NCBI GenBank assembly: GCA_937926105.1
Contig: CALANS010000162.1
Span: 37,725 to 101,724, forward strand
Length of the DNA stretch: 64,000 nucleotides
Source of the DNA: an uncultured Actinomycetes bacterium
GTDB taxonomy: Bacteria; Actinomycetota; Actinomycetes; Mycobacteriales; Nakamurellaceae
Reading direction: 5' to 3'
A model generated the notes under the pieces. That model searched no databases. It was not told where the DNA came from and was given only the letters and a program-made list of their open reading frames with translations. Positions 45,121 through 53,540 of the stretch are shown in pieces. The position numbers and the translations under genes are program-made. How positions within the stretch are numbered: position 1 is the first letter of the stretch; each line of letters starts with the position of its first letter.

Positions 45121-46136
45121 CGGTGCGCCGTGCGGATGTGGCCAGACTGGCCGGCACCTCGCCGGCGGTCGTCAGCTATGTGCTCAACGGTGGGCCTCGG
45201 GGGGTGTCGCCGGAGACCAAGGCCCGGGTGCTGGCCGCGATCGAACAACTGGGCTACCACCCCAACGGCATCGCCCGGTCGCTGCGGATGAACCGCACCA
45301 TGACGCTGGGGCTGGTCGTGCCGGACACCTCCAACCCGTTCTTCGCCGAATTGGGCAGAGCGATCGAGGAGGCCGCCTTCGCTCGCGGCTACACCCTGCT
45401 GGTCGGCAATGCGGCGGAAATCGACGAGCGCCAGACCACCTACGTGCGCACCTTTCTGGCTCGCCAGGTGGACGGACTGTTCCTGGTGCCGGCGCACGGG
45501 GCGGCCGGCTGCCTGCCGCACCTGCAGCGCACCCGCACCCCCTGGGTGGCCATCGACCGGCGGCTCGGCGGAATCGAGGCGGCCACCGTGCTGGTGGACA
45601 ACCGGGGCGGGGCGCGCACCGCCACCGAACACCTGCTTGGTCACGGCCGGACCCGCATCGGCTGCATCGCCGGACCAAAGGACGTGATGCCCGCCACCGA
45701 CCGGGTGGCCGGGTGGCGCGAGGCGTTGGCCGAGGCGGGCGTGCGGCCCAGCGAGATGCGCGTGGTACACGGCGAATTCGGCCGCCATGCCGGGTACCTG
45801 GCGGCGAAGCAGATCCTCGCCGGCGGCGACCACGACGCGCTGTTTGTGGCCAGCGACGAGCAGGCCGTCGGCGCATTGCGGGCCGTCAACGAATTGGGCC
45901 TGCGCTGCCCGGAGGACATGGCCGTCGCCTCCTTCGACGGCATCGCCGCCACCGCGTACTCGGTGCCTGCGCTGACCACCATGACGCAGCCGTTCGCCGA
46001 GATCGGCAGCACCGCGGTCGCCGGGCTGGTGGGGCGGATCGCCGAGCCGAGCATTCCCGCGGAGACGGTGGTGCTTCCGGTGACCTTGGTGGCGCGCGGG
46101 TCGTGCGGGTGCCCGGAACCGAGCGGGGCGGTATAG
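45117..46136 (+). CDS. LacI-family regulator of the sulfatase/ABC operon
   Basis: This is a 339-residue regulator. Its N-terminal helix-turn-helix (RRADVARLAGTSPAVVSYVL) and hinge are followed by a sugar-sensing domain (TLGLVVPDTSNPFFAELGRA onward). GTG 45117 begins the DNA-binding domain at the usual distance; an upstream GTG at 45003 would add an unlikely Arg/Pro-rich lead. It is the first gene of the operon running to 56725 and has two palindromic candidate operators in front, so autoregulation together with the operon is likely. The C-terminus ends in an odd CGCPEPSG tail. Confidence 0.93.
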   Translation: MTVRRADVARLAGTSPAVVSYVLNGGPRGVSPETKARVLAAIEQLGYHPNGIARSLRMNRTMTLGLVVPDTSNPFFAELGRAIEEAAFARGYTLLVGNAAEIDERQTTYVRTFLARQVDGLFLVPAHGAAGCLPHLQRTRTPWVAIDRRLGGIEAATVLVDNRGGARTATEHLLGHGRTRIGCIAGPKDVMPATDRVAGWREALAEAGVRPSEMRVVHGEFGRHAGYLAAKQILAGGDHDALFVASDEQAVGALRAVNELGLRCPEDMAVASFDGIAATAYSVPALTTMTQPFAEIGSTAVAGLVGRIAEPSIPAETVVLPVTLVARGSCGCPEPSGAV

Positions 46137-46139
46137 GGC

Positions 46140-46526
46140 ATGCGCAACGGAGGTATCTGGCACCCCCGGCTGATCGAGGTGATCGCCTCCATGGGCCACA
46201 CCGACACGCTGGCCGTGGCCGACGCGGGCCTGCCGGTGCCCGCCGGCGTGGAATGTATCGACCTGGTATGGACGCGTGGCGAACCCGCGCTGATCCCGGT
46301 GCTACGGGCGGTGCTCGCCGACCTGGGTGTGGAGGCGGCCACCGTGGCCGATCAGTTGCGGGGCCGGATGTGGGACGCCGTCACCGCCCTGCTGGGCGGC
46401 CTGCCGATCCAGCGGATCGACCACGACGAGCTCAAGCGTGCCGTGGGCACCGTTCGCGCCGTCGTGCGCACCGGGGAGACCACGCCCTATGCCAACGTGA
46501 TCCTGCGCGCCGGGGTGGTGTTCTAG
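46140..46526 (+). CDS. rbsD: D-ribose pyranase (RbsD/FucU family)
   Basis: This is a 128-residue sugar mutarotase that interconverts pyranose and furanose or anomeric forms of a monosaccharide. The IEVIASMGHTDTLAVADAGL motif with the catalytic His, and the C-terminal VRTGETTPYANVILRAGV, match RbsD. ATG 46140 is three bases after the LacI stop. The usual ribokinase is absent, so in this cluster it may serve a different sugar, such as the one released from the imported glycan; FucU-like specificity is possible. Confidence 0.9.
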   Translation: MRNGGIWHPRLIEVIASMGHTDTLAVADAGLPVPAGVECIDLVWTRGEPALIPVLRAVLADLGVEAATVADQLRGRMWDAVTALLGGLPIQRIDHDELKRAVGTVRAVVRTGETTPYANVILRAGVVF

Positions 46527-46528
46527 CG

Positions 46529-48631
46529 GTGCCCATCACCCTGAGGGAGGACTACGCCGAGCGGGTATATGCCGGTGTGCTCGGCAAGATCATCGCCGTG
46601 TACCTCGGCCGCCCGTTCGAGGGCTGGACCTACGAGCGGATCATGGCCGAACTCGGCGAAATCCATTACTACGTCAACGATCGCACCGACGTCGCACTGA
46701 AGAATCATCTGTTGGTGGTCACCGACGATGACATCAGCGGCACCCTGGTGTTCCCCCGCGCGCTGCGCGACCTGGGCCCGGGCGGCTGGGCCGGGATCAC
46801 CTCGTCCGACGTGGGCCGGGCGTGGCTGAACTACATCATCGAGAACCTCACCGTCCTGTGGTGGGGTGGGTTGGGCAACTCCACCGAGCACACCGCCTAC
46901 CTGCGGATGCGGTCCGGGTTGCAGCCTCCGGACAGCGGCTCGATCGCCCACAACGGTACGGTGGTCGCCGAACAGGTGGGCGCGCAGATCTTCTGCGAGG
47001 GCTTCGCCATGACCTGCCCCGGCGACCCGGTCGCGGCCGCCGACCTGGTCGAGACGGCGGCCAGGGTCAGCCACGACGGCGAGGCCATCAACGCCGCCCG
47101 GGTCGTGGGAGCCCTGGTGGCGGCGGCATTCATCGAGACCGACATGGACGTGGCGTTGGACATCGCCATGGGGCTGATATCACCCGACAGCCTGATCCAC
47201 CGGGTGATCACCGACGTGCGGTCCTGGGCTCGAGACGGCGACTTCCACGCCACCCGGGCTCGCATCGCCGAGCGCTATGGCTACGACACCTACGGCGGCA
47301 ACTGCCATGTGGTGCCCAACCACGCGATTGTCATTGCCGCGCTGGCGCATTCGAAGGGTGAGTTCGCCTCCGCCATGACGGTGGTCAACACCTGCGGATG
47401 GGATACGGACTCCAATGCCGGTGACGTCGGCTCGATCTGCGGGGTATTCGGCGGACTGGCCGGCCTGGATGCCGGCCCGGACTGGCGAGGCCCGGTCGCG
47501 GACCGGCTCTACCTGCCGACCGCCGATGGCGGCGCCGCCATCACCGATGCGGCCACCGAGGCGCTGGCGCTGGCGGCGCTCGGGCACGATCGCGCCGGAT
47601 TAGCGGTGACGGCGCCCCGGGGCGGGGCCCGGTTCCACTTCACCTTGCCTGGTTCGGTGCAGGGCTTCACGGTGCTGCACGGAACGGGGTCGGCGCGCAA
47701 CGTGCTGCGCGGGCCGGGAGACCGGGCGCTGGAGATCCGCAGTGTCAGCGCCGATCCGGTCTATGTCGGGACTCCGACCTTCACCCCGGAGGAGGCCCGC
47801 GACATGACCATCTACTCGCTGGTCGCCTGCCCCACGCTCTATCCCGGGCAGCGGGTGCGGGCCCGTGTTGCGGTGCCGGCCGAAGCGGGATCGCCGGCCG
47901 GCTGCCGACTGGCGTTGCAGACCCTGGACGGGCAGGACCATCCGCTACTGCAGCCCGGGCCGGTGCAGGCGATCGCTCCGGGCGCCACCGTCGACCTGGA
48001 CTGGATCGTCCCGGACACCGGCGGCCAGCCGGTGGTGTCCGTCGGGGTGCTGGCCGAAGGCCCCGGGACCATGGCGCTGGAAAGCCTGACCTGGGACGGA
48101 GAACCGCACGCGGTGTTCACCCGGCCGGCCGCCGGTGGCAGCGTCTGGCGCACCGGGTGGGTGCCGGCCGTGGACCGCTTCGACGCGCGCTGGCCGGAGC
48201 CGTTCCGCATCGTGCAGAACCGTGGCACCGGCCTGCTGATCCACGGGTCGCGGGACTGGCACGACTACCTCGTCACCGCCGACGTCACTCCCCATCTGGC
48301 CGACGCCGTGGGGCTCGCTGCCCGGGTGCAGGGGCTGCGCCGCTACTACGCGGTGGAGCTGGCCGGCCGGGATACCGCGCGGCTGCTGCGGGTGCGCGAC
48401 GAGGAGACCACCGTGCTCGCACAGGCGGCGTGGCCCTGGGAGTTCGGCCAGACCGCGGTGCTGTCGATGTCGCTGCGCGGCAGCCGGATCCGCGCCGGTG
48501 TGGACGGCGCCGAGCTATTCGACGTCGCCGACGCCGACGGGTGGGACTGCGGCGGGATCGCGTTGACGGTGACGGCGGGCCGCAGCGCCACGCAACAGGT
48601 GCAGATACAAGAAAGTCCAGTGTCCGAATGA
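46529..48631 (+). CDS. ADP-ribosylglycohydrolase-fold protein with C-terminal beta domain
   Basis: This is a 700-residue protein. Residues about 1-370 form an ADP-ribosylglycohydrolase fold with the metal-binding TDDD (65-68) and a second site GWDTDSNAGDVGS (near 290). Residues about 390-700 are beta-rich and look like one or two carbohydrate-binding-type domains (for example HDYLVTADVTPHLADAVGLA). No signal peptide is visible. The GTG at 46529 is two bases after the rbsD stop. Members of this fold in sugar operons probably hydrolyse N- or O-glycosidic bonds of small sugars rather than ADP-ribose on proteins; the real substrate is unknown. Confidence 0.8.
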   Translation: MPITLREDYAERVYAGVLGKIIAVYLGRPFEGWTYERIMAELGEIHYYVNDRTDVALKNHLLVVTDDDISGTLVFPRALRDLGPGGWAGITSSDVGRAWLNYIIENLTVLWWGGLGNSTEHTAYLRMRSGLQPPDSGSIAHNGTVVAEQVGAQIFCEGFAMTCPGDPVAAADLVETAARVSHDGEAINAARVVGALVAAAFIETDMDVALDIAMGLISPDSLIHRVITDVRSWARDGDFHATRARIAERYGYDTYGGNCHVVPNHAIVIAALAHSKGEFASAMTVVNTCGWDTDSNAGDVGSICGVFGGLAGLDAGPDWRGPVADRLYLPTADGGAAITDAATEALALAALGHDRAGLAVTAPRGGARFHFTLPGSVQGFTVLHGTGSARNVLRGPGDRALEIRSVSADPVYVGTPTFTPEEARDMTIYSLVACPTLYPGQRVRARVAVPAEAGSPAGCRLALQTLDGQDHPLLQPGPVQAIAPGATVDLDWIVPDTGGQPVVSVGVLAEGPGTMALESLTWDGEPHAVFTRPAAGGSVWRTGWVPAVDRFDARWPEPFRIVQNRGTGLLIHGSRDWHDYLVTADVTPHLADAVGLAARVQGLRRYYAVELAGRDTARLLRVRDEETTVLAQAAWPWEFGQTAVLSMSLRGSRIRAGVDGAELFDVADADGWDCGGIALTVTAGRSATQQVQIQESPVSE

Positions 48632-48677
48632 CGGGTCCCCGGCGTCGCCGGACCCGGCCCGAGCAAGGAGAACCGAG

Positions 48678-50216
48678 ATGTCAGAGTTGTCAGCGCAGCA
48701 CAGCATCAACCGTCGCGGATTCCTGACCGGAACCGGTCTGGCGGCCCTCGGCCTTGCCCTGCCGGGCGCGCTGGCCGCCTGCGGCAGCAGCGGCGGCGCG
48801 GGCACGCCCAGCGGATCCGCCGGCGGCGGATCGCCGTCCACCGGGGCCGGATCTACCGGTGGGGGATCCGCCGGCGGCGGCTCGGTGAGCACCCCCGTGA
48901 GCACCTCTGAGGGCGGCACCGGCGGCGGGGCCGGCACGCCGTCCGGCACCGTCACACTGTGGATGGACATCCAGGGCGACGCGAATCAGAAGTACTTCAA
49001 CGACAACGTGATCAACGCGTTCCACACCGCGGTGCCCGACGTGACCGTCAAGGTCACCTACTACAAGGGGCAGGATCTGCGCCAGCAGATCCAGACCGCG
49101 CTGCAGGCCAAGTCCGGGCCGGACATCGTGCGCGGCCCCGCCGCCACCCAGACCATCGCCTGGAGCAACGCCGGCGTGCTGGCCGACCTGAGTGGTTACG
49201 CCACCACCTATGGGTGGGCGGACAAGCTGGATCCGTGGGCGGTGCAGGCGTTTACCCAGAGCGGCAAGATCTTCGCGCTGCCGCTGCGCCTGGACACCAT
49301 GCTGGTCTACTACAACAAGACGCTGTTCGACTCCAAGGGCTGGAAGACGCCCACGTCCAGGAGCGAACTGGAGGCGTTGTGCGCCGACGCTGCCGGCGCC
49401 GGAATCCTGCCGATGGGCGGGTCCAACGTGGACTGGAAGGCCGCGTCGGAGTGGTACATGTCGATCTTCTTCAACGAGGTCGCCGGGCCGGAGGCCGTCT
49501 ATCAGGCGCTCACCGGCGAGATCAAGTTCAGCGACGCGGCCTTCGTGGACTCGGCATCCCTGCTGCAGAGCTACGTCGAGAAGGGCTGGTTTGCCGGCGG
49601 CGCCAACGACTACTTCTCCGTGCCGGCGGCCGAGGTATCCGCCCGGCTCGGGCAGGGCAAGACGGCCATGCTGCCGCAGGGCGAGTGGTTCATGAGCCAG
49701 ATGGGCACCTACTTCGGGTCCGCCGCGAACAACAACAACGAGTGGGACTGGATGCCGTGCTGGTCGCTGGGCGATAAGGCGCAGTACCCGACCTATCCCA
49801 TTGGGATCGGCGGGTCCCTGGCGATCAACCAGGCCAGCACCAACAAGGACGCCGCAGCCGCATTCCTCAACTGGTACTTCACCGACCGCAAGGCCGCGCT
49901 GCAGCGGATGGCCGACGTCGACGCCACCTACAACATTCCGATCCCCATCAAGGACGGCGACCTGCCCTCCTCGATCGACCCGCGCGCCGGCCGGCTGATC
50001 ACCGAGTCCAACAAGGCCATCGATGCCGGCAACTACGGCTACGTCACCTGGACATGGTGGCCACCCAAGTCGGACGTGTGGGTCTACCAGGGATTCGACC
50101 AGGTGCTGACCAAGAAGATCACGCCGAAGGAGTACTGCCAGAAGCTGGCCGACACCTTCGATGCGGAGAAGTCCGACGGCACCATCCCGCAGATCATCAA
50201 GCGGACCTCCAGTTGA
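48678..50216 (+). CDS. Tat-exported sugar-binding lipoprotein (ABC family 1)
   Basis: This is a 512-residue solute-binding protein. The N-terminus carries a twin-arginine motif (INRRGFLTGTG) followed by a lipobox (GALAAC), so it is probably exported folded through Tat and lipid-anchored. A Gly/Ser/Thr linker of about 55 residues precedes the binding domain (GTVTLWMDIQGDANQKYFND onward). The ATG has AAGGAG upstream. It delivers substrate to the two permeases encoded next. The unusually long linker would hold the domain far from the membrane, through the cell wall. Confidence 0.93.
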   Translation: MSELSAQHSINRRGFLTGTGLAALGLALPGALAACGSSGGAGTPSGSAGGGSPSTGAGSTGGGSAGGGSVSTPVSTSEGGTGGGAGTPSGTVTLWMDIQGDANQKYFNDNVINAFHTAVPDVTVKVTYYKGQDLRQQIQTALQAKSGPDIVRGPAATQTIAWSNAGVLADLSGYATTYGWADKLDPWAVQAFTQSGKIFALPLRLDTMLVYYNKTLFDSKGWKTPTSRSELEALCADAAGAGILPMGGSNVDWKAASEWYMSIFFNEVAGPEAVYQALTGEIKFSDAAFVDSASLLQSYVEKGWFAGGANDYFSVPAAEVSARLGQGKTAMLPQGEWFMSQMGTYFGSAANNNNEWDWMPCWSLGDKAQYPTYPIGIGGSLAINQASTNKDAAAAFLNWYFTDRKAALQRMADVDATYNIPIPIKDGDLPSSIDPRAGRLITESNKAIDAGNYGYVTWTWWPPKSDVWVYQGFDQVLTKKITPKEYCQKLADTFDAEKSDGTIPQIIKRTSS

Positions 50217-51160
50217 GCGGTTCGATCGTCGTCGCCGACCGGGACCACGCCCCACCCGGCCCGGCTCGGGCACCCGGCGCGCGGGCCACCCGGTGGCGCC
50301 GCGGTCTGGTCGGCTGGGCCTTCCTGACGCCGCTGCTGGCGGTCAACCTGCTGGTGGTGCTCGGCCCGTCGCTGGCCACGGTGTACTACTCGCTGACCGA
50401 CTGGTCGGGCCTGGGCCCGGCGACGTTCGTCGGGTTGGCCAACTACCGCAAGGCATTCGGCGACCCGGATGTCCGGGAGGCCCTGTGGCACAACATCATC
50501 TGGCTGGTGCTGTTCCTGCTGGTGCCGACCGCGCTCGGCCTGCTCGGGGCATATCTGCTCGGCCGGGTGCGCAAGCTGCAGATGGTGTTCCGGGCGATCT
50601 ACTTCATCCCGTACATCACCGCCAGCGTGGTCAACGCGGCCGTATGGAAGATGTTGCTCTCGCCCACCAGCGGCGTCGCCTACCAACTCGGTCAGCTGGG
50701 CGTGCCCGGCGTCGGCGACATCTCGTTCCTCGGTGATCCGAACCTGGCGCTGTACTCGGTGAACTTCGTGGTCGACTGGCATTTCTGGGGGTTCACCGCG
50801 GTGATCTACTTCGCCGCCATGCAGGGCGTTGACCACGACCTGTACGACGCCGCCGAGGTGGACGGAGCCGGCAGCTGGCAGCAGTTCCGCGCGGTCACGC
50901 TGCCCGGCATCCGGCCGACCCTGGTTTTCATGTGGCTGATGAGCATCATCTGGACGCTCAAGGCGTTCGACTACATCTACATCATCACCGGCGGTGGTCC
51001 GGGTGGCGCCAGCGACGTGATGGCAACCCTGATGTACCGCAAGGCGTTCAGCGAATATGAGGCCGGGTATGCCGCGTCTCTGGGTATCAGCATGACGATC
51101 CTCACCGCCCTGGTGTTGGTCGGCTATCAGGTGCTGCGGCGCCGGGGGTGGGAGACATGA
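50213..51160 (+). CDS. Carbohydrate ABC transporter permease (MalF type)
   Basis: This is a 315-residue permease with about six helices and the EAA loop DLYDAAEVDGAGSWQQFR near residue 220. I choose the TTG at 50213 because it overlaps the binding-protein stop as TTGA, consistent with the coupled style of the operon. It pairs with the MalG-type permease downstream. As in cluster 1, no ATPase gene is in the operon, implying a shared ATPase encoded elsewhere. Confidence 0.93.
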   Translation: MSGSIVVADRDHAPPGPARAPGARATRWRRGLVGWAFLTPLLAVNLLVVLGPSLATVYYSLTDWSGLGPATFVGLANYRKAFGDPDVREALWHNIIWLVLFLLVPTALGLLGAYLLGRVRKLQMVFRAIYFIPYITASVVNAAVWKMLLSPTSGVAYQLGQLGVPGVGDISFLGDPNLALYSVNFVVDWHFWGFTAVIYFAAMQGVDHDLYDAAEVDGAGSWQQFRAVTLPGIRPTLVFMWLMSIIWTLKAFDYIYIITGGGPGGASDVMATLMYRKAFSEYEAGYAASLGISMTILTALVLVGYQVLRRRGWET

Positions 51161-52035
51161 CGGCCACCATCACCGCTCCGCCGCCGGTTGCAGCGCATCG
51201 CCGTTCCCAGCGGTCCCGCCGGGAACGGGCCGGATTTGGCACCGTGCTGGTGCTGGTGATCCTGGCCCTCTTCGCCATCGGTCCGGTGGTGGTGATCCTG
51301 TTCAACGCGTTCAAGAACAACGCGCAGATCGGCACCAACCCGCTGGCACCGCCCACCTCCTTCAGCCTGTCCAACTTCAGCCAGGCCTGGACCCAGGGCG
51401 AGTTCTCCACCACCATGCGCAACAGCGCCATCATCTGCCTGGGTTCGGTGCTCGGCACCACCATCATCTCCAGCCTGGCCGCCTACGCGCTGAGCCATCT
51501 GAAGGTGCCCGGCGGGGGAGCGGTGCTGATGTACCTGTTCCTGGGCAGCGCGCTGCCGGTGCAGATGTTCGTGGTGCCGCTGTTCTTCCTGTGGATCAAG
51601 CTGCACCTGACAGATTCGCTGATCGGGCTGATCATCATCTACTGGGCCACCGATGCGCCGTTCGCCACGCTGCTGCTGCGCTCATTCCTGGTGAAGATCC
51701 CCAAGGACTACATCGAGGCGGCACGGCTGGATGGCGCCTCGGAACTGCAGATCGCCACCAAGGTGGTGCTGCCGCTGGCCCGGCCAGGCGTGGTGACGGT
51801 GGCGTTGATCGTGGCCCTGTGGGCGTGGAACGAATTCTTCTGGGCGATCACGTTCATCCACAATCCCAGCCTGCGACCGATTGCCACCAGCTTCCTGGCC
51901 TTCCAGGACCAGTACTCGACCAACTGGGGGCTGACCAGCGCCGCAGCACTGTTCATGCTCGGACCGGTAGTGCTGCTGTTCCTGTTCCTGCAGCGCCGAT
52001 TCGTCGCCGGCCTGACCACCGGTGGCGTCAAGTAG
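51157..52035 (+). CDS. Carbohydrate ABC transporter permease (MalG type)
   Basis: This is a 292-residue permease: a basic N-terminus, a first helix at about residues 30-50, and the EAA loop DYIEAARLDGASELQIATKV near residue 190. ATG 51157 overlaps the previous stop (ATGA). It completes the importer for the operon's glycan fragments. Confidence 0.95.
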   Translation: MTATITAPPPVAAHRRSQRSRRERAGFGTVLVLVILALFAIGPVVVILFNAFKNNAQIGTNPLAPPTSFSLSNFSQAWTQGEFSTTMRNSAIICLGSVLGTTIISSLAAYALSHLKVPGGGAVLMYLFLGSALPVQMFVVPLFFLWIKLHLTDSLIGLIIIYWATDAPFATLLLRSFLVKIPKDYIEAARLDGASELQIATKVVLPLARPGVVTVALIVALWAWNEFFWAITFIHNPSLRPIATSFLAFQDQYSTNWGLTSAAALFMLGPVVLLFLFLQRRFVAGLTTGGVK

Positions 52036-52075
52036 CTCATTGTCTCCAGCAGATCCGACCCCGAAAGGCACGTGC

Positions 52076-53476
52076 GTGTCCCGTCCGAACATCATCCTGG
52101 TGATCTCCGACCAGCTGCGCCGGCAGGCATTGGGGTGCTACGGCGATCCGAATGCCGTCACCCCCACCCTCGACGGGCTGGCCGCCGCCGGCACCCGGTT
52201 CACCCAGTCATCGTCCACCTACCCCGTGTGCGTGCCCTACCGGTTCTCGTTGATGACCGGCGAGTACGCCCACACCCGGTTCATCCCGGCCATCGAGTGG
52301 CGGATGTCGCCGGCGGAGCGGACGCTCGCCGACGAGTTCAACGAGGCCGGGTACTCCACCGCGCTGTTCGGCAAGTGGCACCTGTACGGCAACTTCGGGC
52401 ACTACCCAGGCCACACGGTGGTCAAGGCGTCCCGCACCCCGGTCCCGCGCCCGTTCCAGGGCCGGTTCCAGCGGTTCGCCGGGTTCGACATCTGCAACGA
52501 CCCGTTCGACACCTATTACACCAACGAGGCCGACCCGACGCTGCACAAGATCGACGGCTTCCAGACCGACGGCCTGTTCGACCTGGCCATCGAGCACCTG
52601 AGCGCCCACGCGAACGAGCCAACCTTGACCGTGCTGTCCGTCGAGCCGCCGCACCCGATCTTCACGGCGCCGGAGAAGTACGCCGAGAAATGGCGCGATC
52701 GAGAGATCGTCTTGCGCGAGAACGTCGAGCTCGGCAAGGACTATCGCAAGCGCGGGCCGCACGGCACCGATCTGATCGACGACCTGCGCACCTACTACGC
52801 CATGATCGAGAATCTGGATGACAACATGGCCAGACTGCTGGCCGCGCTGCGAGAGGCCGGCATCGCCGACAACACCATCGTCGCGTTGACCGCCGACCAC
52901 GGCGAGCTACTCGGCTCGCACGGACTGCTGTCCAAGCAGCGGCCCTGGGAGGAGTCCATCGGCGTGCCGCTGATCGTCTCCGGCGCGGGAGCCGCCGCGC
53001 AGGTGGTGGACGACCCGACCTGCACGGAAGACCTGTTCCCGACGCTGCTGGGGTTGGCCGGCATTGTGCCTCGGGACCCCAAGCCCGGCGCCGACCTGTC
53101 CGGGCTGATCCACGGCACGACACCGGGGCCGGGCCGGGACGGCGTGCTGCTGGAGTTCGTCGCCGAACTCCGCCCGGACATCGTGTTCCACGACGAGACC
53201 TGGCGCGGCGTGCGCACCCGCCGCTACAAGTACACCGTGCTCGGCGACGCGCACGGCGGCAAGCCCTGGCAGTTCTTCGACCTGCAGGCCGACCCGTACG
53301 AGCAGCACAACCTGGTCGATGACCCGGGCAGCGCGCAGCTGGTCGCCGAGCATCACCGGCTGCTGCGAGAGCTGCTGGCCGATTCCTACGACCACTACGT
53401 GCTGGCCCCGGCCCTGGGCAGCCCGGGATTGAACGAGTGGAACCCGGAGGCGAAGTACCAGAAGCGGTTCGGCTGA
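52076..53476 (+). CDS. Sulfatase (formylglycine type), cytoplasmic
   Basis: This is a 466-residue arylsulfatase-superfamily enzyme that removes sulfate esters. The cysteine-type maturation motif C52-V-P-Y-R56 is followed by FSLMTGEY; Cys52 would be converted to formylglycine. Metal-binding Asp residues are in NIILVISDQ and ADHGELLGSHG, and GKWHLYGNFG supplies the conserved Lys/His. GTG 52076 has AAAGG upstream and gives a start directly at the first strand, so there is no signal peptide and the enzyme should act inside the cell. No formylglycine-generating enzyme gene lies in the window. Confidence 0.92.
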   Translation: MSRPNIILVISDQLRRQALGCYGDPNAVTPTLDGLAAAGTRFTQSSSTYPVCVPYRFSLMTGEYAHTRFIPAIEWRMSPAERTLADEFNEAGYSTALFGKWHLYGNFGHYPGHTVVKASRTPVPRPFQGRFQRFAGFDICNDPFDTYYTNEADPTLHKIDGFQTDGLFDLAIEHLSAHANEPTLTVLSVEPPHPIFTAPEKYAEKWRDREIVLRENVELGKDYRKRGPHGTDLIDDLRTYYAMIENLDDNMARLLAALREAGIADNTIVALTADHGELLGSHGLLSKQRPWEESIGVPLIVSGAGAAAQVVDDPTCTEDLFPTLLGLAGIVPRDPKPGADLSGLIHGTTPGPGRDGVLLEFVAELRPDIVFHDETWRGVRTRRYKYTVLGDAHGGKPWQFFDLQADPYEQHNLVDDPGSAQLVAEHHRLLRELLADSYDHYVLAPALGSPGLNEWNPEAKYQKRFG

Positions 53477-53540
53477 CCGGCCGGGCCACCGGGACCCTGC
53501 CAGCACCCCGAACACGACCACCGCAGAACGGAGATCCCCC

